The notes beneath the pieces are model-generated. The model was given only the letters and a program-made list of their open reading frames with translations. It was not told the origin of the DNA and ran no database searches. This document shows, one piece after another, positions 16,763 to 25,208 of a DNA stretch of 64,000 bases (position 1 is the stretch's first letter; every line of letters starts with the position of its first letter). The position numbers and the translations under genes are program-made. Origin of the DNA: Emcibacter sp048269205 (GTDB lineage Bacteria; Pseudomonadota; Alphaproteobacteria; Sphingomonadales; Emcibacteraceae); NCBI RefSeq assembly GCF_048269205.1, contig NZ_JBLXJC010000001.1, positions 868,001 to 932,000 on the forward strand. Reading direction: 5' to 3'.

Positions 16763-18955
16763 TCAGAAGGTATATTTCAGGCTGGCGGAGAAGTTCCGGC
16801 CCGGCTGGGTGTAACGGTCCAGATAAGTGGTGCTGCTTGACTGGCCGCGCACGTCTTCCCACAGCCAGTGTTCCTTGTCTGTGACGTTGAAGACACCGGC
16901 CCGCAGGGACAGGTTCGGGATAATGTTGTAATAGGCCGTCAGGTCGACCAGGGCATAGCCGTCGGTTGTGAAATAGTCTTCGTCAGGGACGGTGTCCTTG
17001 TCCTTTGCACCGACGAGAGTCAGGTTGACGCCGACACCCCAGATTTCATCAGGAGAATCATAGGTCAGGCCAAATACTGCTTTGGTCGGGGAGATTGATT
17101 CCAGCGGTATTTTTTCACCTTCACTTTCACTTTCACCCTTGGCGTAGGCAAAGGCGGCCTGGAAGGCGACACCTTCGGGTGCCCCAATGAGCTGGTCCAG
17201 CAGCAGGGCAGTTCTGGCCTCAATGCCCTTGATGGTGGCTTCATTATAGTTCTGGTACTGGAAGACCCATGGTGTAACTGTATAGTCACTGGTCTGTTCA
17301 ATAAAATTATCATATTCCGTGTAGAAGCCGGTCAGTTCAAAGCTTCCTGCCGGGGCGTTGACCCGGAAACCACCTTCGAAGGAATTGCTTTTTTCCGGTT
17401 CCAGGTCCGGGTTGGGCAGGGTGACATATCCACGGTAAGCAGAGCTCAGGTCCCCACGATAAAGCTGGACCAGGTCGGGGGATTTGAAACCCTGGCTGAA
17501 CTGGCCAAATACGGAAAATATGTCTGTGATTTTATACACAGCACCTACACGGAAGGTGACTTTCTCACTGGTGTGTTTGTCAAATTCATCAGTATAAATA
17601 TCATCCGCATCAGGATCGGCTTCAAAACGGTCATAACGTACTCCCGGGGTGATCAACAGGGTTTCATCAAACAGTTTGATCTGGTCTTGCAGGTAAATGC
17701 CGTAGGTATTGCCCTTAACCACCGGTGTATAACGGGCAATGTCCGGGGCCTGGTCTGTATCCAGATAATATTTGTTGGTCAGGTTTTCCTGTTTGGTGTT
17801 CTGGTAGGTCACCCCGTAAGTGAAGTGATGTACACCGGCGGTTTTGTCAAACTGGGCGGAAACCTGGAAGTCTTCCTCGCCGTGGCTGTAATCGATCAGA
17901 CGGGTGAAATAGCCAAAGCGTTCCGTATAGTTTGTGGTCTCCTGATCCACGGAACTATCCTGCCAATCCACGGTCCAGCTGAGGTTGTCGAACAGCACGT
18001 TATTGGCCGTCCATTCATGGGTCAGGCCGATATGGTATCGCTCGGATTCATCATCTCCGGTATAGTTGTCATAGTTATAGGACGCATTGTAGCTCGGCCC
18101 TTCGAGGGACTTCAGCTCAATAAAGCTGGTGGAGCGGAAATATTCACCGACAAGTTTCAGCCGATGGGCATCATTGACCTGATACTCGATCTTGGCCAGC
18201 ACATTGTCCGTGGAATAATCATAAGGATCGGGCAGGGTACGGTCGTTGCCGAGGGCATCGCTGTAGCCGTCGCCGTAGTTTTCCGTTTCCTTGCCGTCCC
18301 GGCGCGTATACTGGATCAGGCTTTCAAGTTTGCCGGTCCGGTTGGCCAGGGTCAGGGTTTCGGCAAAGGTGTTGCTGACGCTGTTATAGAGAACTTTTGC
18401 GGCGCCGCCTGTGTCATTGCCTTCTTCGTCCAGATAGGCGGACGGGCCCTTGGTGGTGAAAGCAACTACACCGGCCATCGCATCACTGCCGTACAGGCTG
18501 GACGCCGGCCCACGCAGGATTTCCACATTATCAAGGGAGTCAATATCGACGAAATTACGGGGAGACATAAGAAAGGGACCGCCTGAGGAAAAACTTTCTG
18601 ATTGTTCCATACCGTCCACCAAGATCTTGACCCGGTTGCCGGTCAGGCCGCGAATGTTAAAACCGCTCAGGCCGAAGCGCCCGGAATTGGTGGCCTCCAC
18701 ACCGGGCTCATAACGCAGCATGTCGCGAATGTTGGTGGACAGGATCGCATCGATCTTTTCTTCATCAATGACGGTGACAGTTGCGGGCACGTCGACAAGC
18801 TTGTTTTCGGTGCGGGTGGCGGAAACCACAATGACTTCCAGCGGGGCGGTGCCCGGGCCAAGATCGGATTCTGCTTCCTCTGCAATTGCTGTGGAAGAAA
18901 TGGCGAAGGCGGAGGTGCCGGCCGCCAGAAGGGTGAAAAGGGCTAATCTGTTCAT
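16763..18955 (-). CDS. TonB-dependent outer-membrane receptor, HmuR-like (putative haem receptor)
   Basis: A 730-residue outer-membrane active transporter. A signal peptide (residues 1-25) ends STAIAEE. A TonB box EVIVVSAT lies at residues 40-47, and the plug domain includes FNIRGLTGNRVKILVDGM (residues 99-116). A 22-strand barrel ends in the terminal Phe that outer-membrane assembly requires (LKYTF). In the extracellular region, FKSPDLVQLY (residues 490-499) and NPDLEPEKS (515-523) match the two boxes of haem receptors (FRAP/YRAP and NPNL/NPDL). FKSP deviates from FRAP, and the usual His between the boxes is missing. It is divergent from an ExbB-like/DUF2149/CobN-like operon, which strengthens a tetrapyrrole role. 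The substrate could be another porphyrin or a corrinoid, but no cobalamin riboswitch sequence is seen upstream. Confidence 0.85.
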   Translation of the reverse strand: MNRLALFTLLAAGTSAFAISSTAIAEEAESDLGPGTAPLEVIVVSATRTENKLVDVPATVTVIDEEKIDAILSTNIRDMLRYEPGVEATNSGRFGLSGFNIRGLTGNRVKILVDGMEQSESFSSGGPFLMSPRNFVDIDSLDNVEILRGPASSLYGSDAMAGVVAFTTKGPSAYLDEEGNDTGGAAKVLYNSVSNTFAETLTLANRTGKLESLIQYTRRDGKETENYGDGYSDALGNDRTLPDPYDYSTDNVLAKIEYQVNDAHRLKLVGEYFRSTSFIELKSLEGPSYNASYNYDNYTGDDESERYHIGLTHEWTANNVLFDNLSWTVDWQDSSVDQETTNYTERFGYFTRLIDYSHGEEDFQVSAQFDKTAGVHHFTYGVTYQNTKQENLTNKYYLDTDQAPDIARYTPVVKGNTYGIYLQDQIKLFDETLLITPGVRYDRFEADPDADDIYTDEFDKHTSEKVTFRVGAVYKITDIFSVFGQFSQGFKSPDLVQLYRGDLSSAYRGYVTLPNPDLEPEKSNSFEGGFRVNAPAGSFELTGFYTEYDNFIEQTSDYTVTPWVFQYQNYNEATIKGIEARTALLLDQLIGAPEGVAFQAAFAYAKGESESEGEKIPLESISPTKAVFGLTYDSPDEIWGVGVNLTLVGAKDKDTVPDEDYFTTDGYALVDLTAYYNIIPNLSLRAGVFNVTDKEHWLWEDVRGQSSSTTYLDRYTQPGRNFSASLKYTF

Positions 18956-19000
18956 AAACTATACTCCCGCTGCCCGAAGGCTTGTTTTTGCAATTAAGAT

Positions 19001-19083
19001 TGATTCGCAAGAATAATTATCAGTTGGGCGCAGAGGCGTCAACAAGTTAATAATAACTCGCAAAATTAGTTGCAAAAATAATT
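19001..19083. promoter_or_regulatory. Candidate iron-response (Fur-like) sites between the divergent haem-uptake genes
   Basis: TGATTCGCAAGAATAATTATCA at 19001-19022 (positions of the two halves TGAT and ATCA) has the AT-rich partly palindromic look of a Fur box. The element GCAAGAATAATT (19007-19018) recurs as GCAAAAATAATT (19072-19083), 65 bases away, so each divergent promoter could carry one copy. Assignment to Fur rather than another iron or haem regulator is inference. Confidence 0.4.
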
Positions 19084-19171
19084 CGGTATCTGTAAGAGCG
19101 TAGGGGAGATGGTTGGAATCGGGAGCTTATTCCCTTTCAAATATTAGAAAATTATTGAGTGGAGTAATCTT

Positions 19172-19753
19172 GTGATACGGACTCTTGAAGACTTGATGTA
19201 TCAGGTATCGGACCTGTTTATGGCGCCGGTTCTTGTCCTGCTGGTGGTATTGTTTTTTTACAGTCTTTATGCGCTTGGCGGGTTTTTTGTACAGGGGGTA
19301 CAGCGCAACAGGGGAGCCGTACAGTTCCGCAGACTTCTCAATGACGGTCTTCAGCCCGGCACCGACACGCCCAAGGGATATCCACTGGCCGCTCTGGCGG
19401 TGAAAAATTCCAGCATCACCAAGGACGAACTTGATGTGGCCGCGCTTGGTGAAATGGAAGCTGTGCGCATGGTCAGCCGCGTGGCGCCCATGCTCGGGCT
19501 GATCGCCACCATGATTCCCATGGGACCGGCTTTGAAAAGCCTGTCCGACGGGGATGTGCAGGGGATTAGTGAGAATCTGATCGTGGCCTTCTCCGCCGTG
19601 ATCTTCGGTCTTGTGGTGGCATCCATCACCTTCTTTATCGCCAGCACCAAAAAGAAATGGCTGGCTCAGGAACTGGTGGCCCTGCTGCCGCATGTGGAAA
19701 AAAGGTCCGGCCGGGCGGCAGAGGAAAAGGGGGCCCTCCGTGAAGCTTCTTGA
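19172..19753 (+). CDS. MotA/TolQ/ExbB proton-channel family protein
   Basis: A 193-residue inner-membrane protein. Three membrane segments are visible: about residues 14-41 (VLVLLVVLFFYSLYALGGFF), 108-129 (RVAPMLGLIATMIPMGPALK) and 141-163 (IVAFSAVIFGLVVASITFF). The second and third match the pore-forming helices of ExbB and TolQ, which use the proton-motive force to drive a periplasmic partner. The start is GTG with GGAG at 19161-19164. The next gene, an ExbD-like DUF2149 protein, starts inside its 3' end. In Porphyromonas the equivalent gene is part of the hmu haem locus. It therefore probably serves the CobN-like protein here, or energises the receptor through a TonB encoded elsewhere. Confidence 0.88.
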   Translation: MIRTLEDLMYQVSDLFMAPVLVLLVVLFFYSLYALGGFFVQGVQRNRGAVQFRRLLNDGLQPGTDTPKGYPLAALAVKNSSITKDELDVAALGEMEAVRMVSRVAPMLGLIATMIPMGPALKSLSDGDVQGISENLIVAFSAVIFGLVVASITFFIASTKKKWLAQELVALLPHVEKRSGRAAEEKGALREAS

Positions 19754-20072
19754 CGAGGATGAATCCATCAACCCGGCCCTGTCCGTGGTCAATCTTGTGG
19801 ATGTGTTTCTGGTGCTGATTGCAGCGCTGCTGATCTCCATTGCCCAGAATCCCATCAATCCTTTTGTGGATGACGATGTGATGGTGATTAAAAACCCCGG
19901 CCAGGAAAATATGGAAATGATCGTCAAGAAGGGCGAGAAGATCGAAACCTATAAAAGCACCGGCGATATTGGCTCCGGCGAGGGGGTCAAGGCGGGTGTT
20001 GCCTACCGCATGCCGGACGGTTCCATCATCTATGTGCCCGACGAGGGAAGCGCGGAAAATTCCGCCAACTAA
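19740..20072 (+). CDS. DUF2149 protein, ExbD-like single-span partner
   Basis: A 110-residue protein starting at GTG 19740, with a purine-rich site about 10 bases before it, and overlapping the ExbB-like gene by 14 bases. The N-terminus DEDESINPALSVVNLVDVFL, running into LVLIAALLISIAQ, is the hallmark of DUF2149. It closely mimics ExbD and TolR: a short cytoplasmic N-terminus, an Asp (residue 21) at the start of the only membrane helix, then a periplasmic tail. In ExbD that Asp carries the proton. A longer in-frame opening further upstream would run inside the ExbB-like gene and has no support. The periplasmic part ends with GVAYRMPDGSIIYVPDEG. It probably forms a motor with the upstream protein. 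Confidence 0.82.
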   Translation: MKLLDEDESINPALSVVNLVDVFLVLIAALLISIAQNPINPFVDDDVMVIKNPGQENMEMIVKKGEKIETYKSTGDIGSGEGVKAGVAYRMPDGSIIYVPDEGSAENSAN

Positions 20073-20093
20073 CAAATATTCAGAGGAAATATC

Positions 20094-23000
20094 ATGCGTA
20101 TCCTGCTGGCACTTGTGGCCTCCCTGAGTTTCTCTTCCGCTGCTGTAGCGGATGCTACTCACAAAATGCTCTATGTTTCAGGCACCCATGCCAATGCGGC
20201 GAAAATATCCGTCATCAGGGACTATGCGGCAAAATTTGATATTTCCATTGATCTGGCAAGTGCCCGGGATTTCAAGACCGGGGAACAGGCGCTGGCCAAA
20301 TTCAACGGGTACGACCTGGTGTTAATGGATGATTCTTCTGCCCGAAGCACAAAGGCGACATTCAGCAAGTTTTTACCGGCGGTGGCGGCAGCGAAAAGCC
20401 GTCTTCTGGCCATCAACTGGCTGGATAGTCCGGATCTGGTAAAGGGGGTGTCGGCCGGGCAGGCCAAGACCCTGCATGAGTACTATGGAAACGGCGGAGT
20501 GGTGAACCTGAGCCGTATGGCGGACTTTCTTGCCCATCAGGTGTTCGGCGATGGCTCCCGGGCTGTACCGGCCCCGGTGGTTTATCCGGAGGTCGGAATC
20601 TATGCGCCGGGTTATGAAGGCCTGATTTTCGAGGATGTGGACAGTTACCTGAACTGGCGCGGGAAGGGTCTCGAAGGACAGAAGGCCGTGGTCGGTGTGT
20701 TGTTGCAGCGCTCCCTGATCGAATCCGTCAATACGGAAGTGGTGGATGCGGCCATCGCCCGGATCGAGGAAAAAGGCGCTCTGGCCATTCCTTTCTTTTT
20801 TGAGCTCAGTCCCCGCTCCAGTGACTATACTCCCATGCTGCAGAAAGACGGCAGGACGATCCTTGATGTGATTGTGAATTTCCGGGCCATCCACTGGGCC
20901 AACAAGCGCAAGGAAGAGTTCGAGCGTCTCGGGGTGCCGGTGATGCAGGCGCTGACCTATTACAACGGCAATCAGGCAGACTGGGAAAATGACAGCCAGG
21001 GTATTTCCGCCACCATGACACCCTTTGTGCTGGTTCTGCCGGAAACCGCCGGGGTGATTGATCCGGTAATTGTGGCCGCCGTCGATCAGGAAACCGGGCA
21101 TGCGGAAGTGATTGATTACCAGATGGACCATCTTGTTTCCCGGGCGCTTAAATATGCCGCCCTGCGGACCAAGCCTAACGGGGAAAAGAAACTCACCGTT
21201 ATGGTCTGGGGCGACAAGGATATGGGGGCGTCTTTTCTCAATATCGAGCACAGCCTGCGCGCCATCAGCGCCAATCTCAATGATGCGGGGTACAGTGTCA
21301 ACAAGGTGGACAGCAATTATTTCACCGATCCCGTGGACCGGATTCTCAATCCTTTCTACCGGGATTATGAGCTTGATAAACTGCTTGAGGATGATCTGGC
21401 GGAACTTATGCCGGTGAAGGATTATCTCAAGTGGTTCAATAGCTTGCCGGAAGAAGTTAGCAAACCGATCAATGATTTCTGGGGCCGGGCCGAGGATAAT
21501 TTCATGGTCGTCCAGCGGGATGGGGAAGCTTATTTCGTGCTGCCCCGTATCCGCAACGGCAACATGCTGGTGATGCGCCAGCCGCCCCGTTCCGACGACA
21601 AGGACCAGGACAAGCTGATCTACCATCAGGGCACCGTGCCCATGAACCATTATTATCTGGCCGCCTATTATTATGCCCGCAAGTTCTGGAACAGCGACGC
21701 GATCATCCATCTTGGCACCCACGGCAGCCAGGAGTATCTCACCGGCAAGGAGCGCGGCCTGTCCCGCTATGACCAGGGCAACCTGGCGGTCTGGGATACG
21801 CCGGTCATGTACCCTTTCATCATTGATGATGTGGGCGAGGCCATGCAGACCAAACGCCGGGGCAGCGCCGTGGTGGTGGCTCACATGACACCGCCTTTTG
21901 CCGCCGCCGGGCTTGAAGGCGTGACCGCCAATGTGCATGAACTGATGCATCAGTATCGTTCCATGGATGATGGCGGGGTAAAGGTTAAAACCGGCGAAGA
22001 ACTGAAAAAAATATGTTTTGAGTCAAAGGTTTGTGATGATCTCGCCATGACGTCGGAACAGATTGACGCCGACTTTGAGCATTTCCTTGAGGAACTGCAT
22101 CTTTATCTTGAGGACGTCGCCAATGCCAACCAGCCGCTGGGGCTGCATACCTTCGGCGAACTGCCGGAACCTGATCTGGTGACCTCTACCATCGTGCAGA
22201 TGCTGGGCCGTGACTATGTTTCCCGGGCCCGGGAGTTTGAAGCCGATCATTACGGGGCGGCTCATAAAGACGGCAATGATCACCTGGATTCAAAAGCAGA
22301 CAGTCTGGAAGACCTGGCCGGCTTCAAGACGGTCCGTGACTATGTGATCCTTGGCAAGGACCTGAAGGGGCTTGATGACGAAATCAGGGCCGATATGGAG
22401 CGGGGCCGGGACTATTACAGTCGCATGGAGGGCATCCGCGAAATACCGCATCTGGTGTCGGGTCTTGCGGGACAATATATCCCGGTCAAGACCGGCGGCG
22501 ATCCGGTGCGTTCTCCGGACTCACTGTCCAGCGGCTTCAATCTTTATGGTTTCGATCCGGCGCGCCTGCCGACCAAGGCGGCCTGGGAACAGGGCAGGGA
22601 ACTGGTTGAGGGTGTGATAAATGACTATTACAAAGAGCATGGAAGATATCCTGACAAGCTCGCCTTTTCCCTGTGGTCGATCGAGGCCATGCGCCATTAC
22701 GGGGTGCTGGAGAGCCAGGCTATGTATGCCATGGGAATTCGCCCGACCTGGAGTGAAAACGGCATGGTCACCGGCACGGAAATCATTCCCGTGCGGGAAT
22801 TGAAACGCCCCCGGGTGGATGTGGTTCTTTCCGCCACCGGACTTTACCGGGACGCCTTTCCCAATGTGGTGTTGCTTTTGGCTGAAGCGGTGAAAAAGGT
22901 CGCCGAACTCAAGGAAGCCAACAACTCCATCTGGGAAAACAGCCAGCGGGTGAAGGCGGAACTTCTGGCCGAGGGAATGAGCGAGGAGGATGCGGAATAT

Positions 23001-24038
23001 TTCTCGACTGTGCGTGTCTTCTCCAACGAATCCGGGACCTACGGCTCCGGTGTGGATGATGCGGTCCGGGCCAGCGATACCTGGGAGACGGATGCCAAAA
23101 TCGCCGACAATTACATGGCCAGGATGGGCAATGCCTACGGGGCTGATCCAAACCGCTGGGGCGAGAAGGTGGACGGGGTCAATATTTACGGCAAACAACT
23201 TTCCGGCACCGATGTGGCCATGTTCGCCCGGTCATCCAATCTGTACGGTATGATTTCCAGCGATGATCCCTTTGAATATTTCGGCGGCCTGTCGCTGGCG
23301 ATCCGCAATCTGGACGGTAAAAGCCCGGAAATGGTGATTTCCAACCTGCGGGACGCGAAAAATCCACGTGCCGAGGATGCGGCCCAGTTCCTGGCCAAGG
23401 AACTGCGCACCCGTACCCAGCACAGCCGCTGGGTTAGCGAGATGATGAAAGAGGGCTATTCCGGCGCCACCACCATGGAAGGCAAGATTACCAATTTCTG
23501 GGGCTGGCAGGTGGTCGATCCCAATCTTGTCCGGGCCGACCAGTGGCAGGAATTTGCCGAGATTTATGTGAACGACAAATTCGATCTTGGCATTCAGGAA
23601 TGGTTTGAAAAGGTCAACCCCGGCGCCCAGGCCCAGATCATCGAGCGCATGCTGGAAGCGGTGCGTAAAAACTACTGGGATGCCAGTGATGAAACCCGTC
23701 AGCAACTGGTGGAAAGGCTGATCGAGCTGGTTAACAAATATGACCTGATTGTGGATAACGAAAAGCTCGCGGACTTTGTGAATGCCCAGGCGGCCGGTTT
23801 CGGTCTTTCCGCTGCACTGCCTGCACCCCAGGCGGCATCACAGGGGCAGATGACCCAGCCGGTGGAAGGCCGCGAGCTGAAGAAAGTGGAAAAAGCGGAA
23901 GCTGTGGAAAGCGACTGGAACTGGTCAATGATCGCCTCCTTCGGTCTCTGCCTGCTGTTCTTTGTCGGCGGCGCCGTCCATCAGGCCCGGCGTCGACCCG
24001 GCGGGGCAACCGCTTTCGGGGCTGTGTCCGCCGAATAG
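20094..24038 (+). CDS. Exported, membrane-anchored CobN/HmuS-like tetrapyrrole chelatase
   Basis: A 1314-residue member of the class I chelatase large-subunit family (CobN, ChlH/BchH, HmuS). Unlike cytoplasmic CobN it has a signal peptide (residues 1-19, ending AVA before DATHK). A C-terminal membrane helix (about residues 1275-1297) is followed by a short basic tail, so the catalytic body faces the periplasm. The family core is present: IHLGTHGSQEYLTGKERGLS starting near residue 538, with His539 and His543, and RRGSAVVVAHMTPPFAAAGL further on. No ChlI/ChlD or CobS/CobT AAA+ partners are nearby. The gene follows ExbB-like and DUF2149 genes by 21 bases and lies opposite a haem-type TonB receptor. 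This matches the Bacteroidetes HmuS setting, where removal of iron from haem has been proposed. That activity here is inference; insertion of a metal is the alternative. Confidence 0.85.
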   Translation: MRILLALVASLSFSSAAVADATHKMLYVSGTHANAAKISVIRDYAAKFDISIDLASARDFKTGEQALAKFNGYDLVLMDDSSARSTKATFSKFLPAVAAAKSRLLAINWLDSPDLVKGVSAGQAKTLHEYYGNGGVVNLSRMADFLAHQVFGDGSRAVPAPVVYPEVGIYAPGYEGLIFEDVDSYLNWRGKGLEGQKAVVGVLLQRSLIESVNTEVVDAAIARIEEKGALAIPFFFELSPRSSDYTPMLQKDGRTILDVIVNFRAIHWANKRKEEFERLGVPVMQALTYYNGNQADWENDSQGISATMTPFVLVLPETAGVIDPVIVAAVDQETGHAEVIDYQMDHLVSRALKYAALRTKPNGEKKLTVMVWGDKDMGASFLNIEHSLRAISANLNDAGYSVNKVDSNYFTDPVDRILNPFYRDYELDKLLEDDLAELMPVKDYLKWFNSLPEEVSKPINDFWGRAEDNFMVVQRDGEAYFVLPRIRNGNMLVMRQPPRSDDKDQDKLIYHQGTVPMNHYYLAAYYYARKFWNSDAIIHLGTHGSQEYLTGKERGLSRYDQGNLAVWDTPVMYPFIIDDVGEAMQTKRRGSAVVVAHMTPPFAAAGLEGVTANVHELMHQYRSMDDGGVKVKTGEELKKICFESKVCDDLAMTSEQIDADFEHFLEELHLYLEDVANANQPLGLHTFGELPEPDLVTSTIVQMLGRDYVSRAREFEADHYGAAHKDGNDHLDSKADSLEDLAGFKTVRDYVILGKDLKGLDDEIRADMERGRDYYSRMEGIREIPHLVSGLAGQYIPVKTGGDPVRSPDSLSSGFNLYGFDPARLPTKAAWEQGRELVEGVINDYYKEHGRYPDKLAFSLWSIEAMRHYGVLESQAMYAMGIRPTWSENGMVTGTEIIPVRELKRPRVDVVLSATGLYRDAFPNVVLLLAEAVKKVAELKEANNSIWENSQRVKAELLAEGMSEEDAEYFSTVRVFSNESGTYGSGVDDAVRASDTWETDAKIADNYMARMGNAYGADPNRWGEKVDGVNIYGKQLSGTDVAMFARSSNLYGMISSDDPFEYFGGLSLAIRNLDGKSPEMVISNLRDAKNPRAEDAAQFLAKELRTRTQHSRWVSEMMKEGYSGATTMEGKITNFWGWQVVDPNLVRADQWQEFAEIYVNDKFDLGIQEWFEKVNPGAQAQIIERMLEAVRKNYWDASDETRQQLVERLIELVNKYDLIVDNEKLADFVNAQAAGFGLSAALPAPQAASQGQMTQPVEGRELKKVEKAEAVESDWNWSMIASFGLCLLFFVGGAVHQARRRPGGATAFGAVSAE

Positions 24039-24045
24039 AGCGGGT

Positions 24046-25089
24046 TCAGTCCGCCCGGCGGTAGAGGTTCACGCCCTTGTCATCGGTTTCCCGGATGACC
24101 TGGCCCTGATGGATCAGAAAGTTGAGGTGGGCGAGGGTCTCGCCGGCGGCAAGATTGAGTTTGCCGCCGGTAATTTCCCGTTTAAACAGGGTGGTAAAGC
24201 AGTCCGGCACCCGCACCGGCGTCCGGCATAGCTCAAGCAGCTTTTCCAGGTTTTCCTGATGATCGCTGATCATATAGGCAAGCCGTTCCCGGGCGCCGAT
24301 AAAGGGATTGCCGTGCGCCGGCAGCACCAGCACATTCTCCGGCAGGTAGTTTTTCAGCATTTCGCAGGACTCCAGCCAGTCCTCGAGCGGGTTGGCCTCC
24401 GGCTCCGTCGGCCAGACACTGATGTTGGAGGAAATCTCCGGCAAAATCTGGTCGCCGGAAATAAACAGGTTTTTCTCCGGGCAATGCAGACAGGCATGTT
24501 CCGGTGAATGGCCGCGGCCGATCACCACAATCCATTCCACTCCGCCGATGGTCAGCCGGTCGCCGTCCCGAAGGCGGGTGAAAGCATGGGGCAGGGCGCG
24601 GATGAAGCTGCCGAACTTGCCGAAGATGGCCCGGTAGCTGTCCATCTGTTCCTCGGTATAGGCGGCGGCGCGGATGAAATTCAGGGCCTCGTCCGGCACG
24701 TCATGATGGGTGTCCGCAACCAGGGTCCGGGCGGTGAGATATTCGACCTGTGACATATGCAGCGGGATATCCCATTTGCGGCAGATCCAGCCGGCAAGAC
24801 CAATGTGATCCGGGTGCATATGGGTGACGATGACCCGGTTCACTGGCTTGTCACCGAAGAAGTTCTTGAATACGTCCCGCCAGGCGTCCGAGGAAATTCT
24901 GGTGCCCATGCCGGTATCCACCACGGTCCAGCCGTCCTCTTCCTCCAAAAGCCAGCTGTTGATATAGGGCGGACCAAATTCCAGCGGGATGCGGCAGCGG
25001 TAGACCCCCTCGGCCACCTTGTCCGGCCGGGCGAGCTCCGGCTCGTGGGAGATAGGATACTGCATCTTGGGGCGTTCGGGTCTGGTCAT
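24046..25089 (-). CDS. MBL-fold metallo-hydrolase
   Basis: A 347-residue metallo-beta-lactamase-fold hydrolase, cytoplasmic by appearance. Metal ligands are visible as HMHPDH (His90, His92, Asp94, His95), a His in GRGHSPEH (about residues 191-198) and an Asp in LFISGDQILP. The C-terminal part (about residues 270-340) looks like the winged-helix extension of LACTB2-like family members, and ends AHLNFLIHQGQVIRE. Substrate is unknown; relatives act on thioesters or nucleic acids. It converges on the CobN-like gene with seven bases between stops, so there is no reason to tie it to haem. It lies upstream, on the same strand, of nothing obvious. Confidence 0.85.
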   Translation of the reverse strand: MTRPERPKMQYPISHEPELARPDKVAEGVYRCRIPLEFGPPYINSWLLEEEDGWTVVDTGMGTRISSDAWRDVFKNFFGDKPVNRVIVTHMHPDHIGLAGWICRKWDIPLHMSQVEYLTARTLVADTHHDVPDEALNFIRAAAYTEEQMDSYRAIFGKFGSFIRALPHAFTRLRDGDRLTIGGVEWIVVIGRGHSPEHACLHCPEKNLFISGDQILPEISSNISVWPTEPEANPLEDWLESCEMLKNYLPENVLVLPAHGNPFIGARERLAYMISDHQENLEKLLELCRTPVRVPDCFTTLFKREITGGKLNLAAGETLAHLNFLIHQGQVIRETDDKGVNLYRRAD

Positions 25090-25163
25090 GGGGAGCTTTC
25101 CGGTAAACTTTACTTGTTCAAGATATAGAACGGCCTGACGGAAATGGAAAGGCCCGGAGACAA

Positions 25164-25206
25164 CTAGCCCCCATGTCTTTTATGCATGGCTGGAGGCAGG
25201 GGGGTA
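25164..25206 (-). terminator. Weak hairpin downstream of the LuxR gene
   Basis: CTAGCCCCC near 25164 pairs imperfectly with GGGGGGTAG ending at 25206, with a nested CATG repeat. On the minus strand it lies just after the LuxR stop but lacks a proper T run, so its role as a terminator is doubtful. Confidence 0.3.
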
Positions 25207-25208
25207 GC

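Noticed and set aside
18956..19171. Cobalamin riboswitch upstream of the TonB receptor
   Set aside because: No GCCACTG-like B12 box or matching structure is visible on either strand of this short region.
20373..21950. 525-codon minus-strand open frame opposite the CobN-like gene
   Set aside because: Its composition (many His, Gly, Ile) is that of an antisense shadow; the plus strand encodes a recognised family.
20094..24038. Annotation as aerobic cobaltochelatase subunit CobN for vitamin B12 synthesis
   Set aside because: The protein has a signal peptide and a C-terminal anchor, no cob genes or CobS/CobT partners lie nearby, and it sits with a haem-type receptor and an ExbB-like pair.
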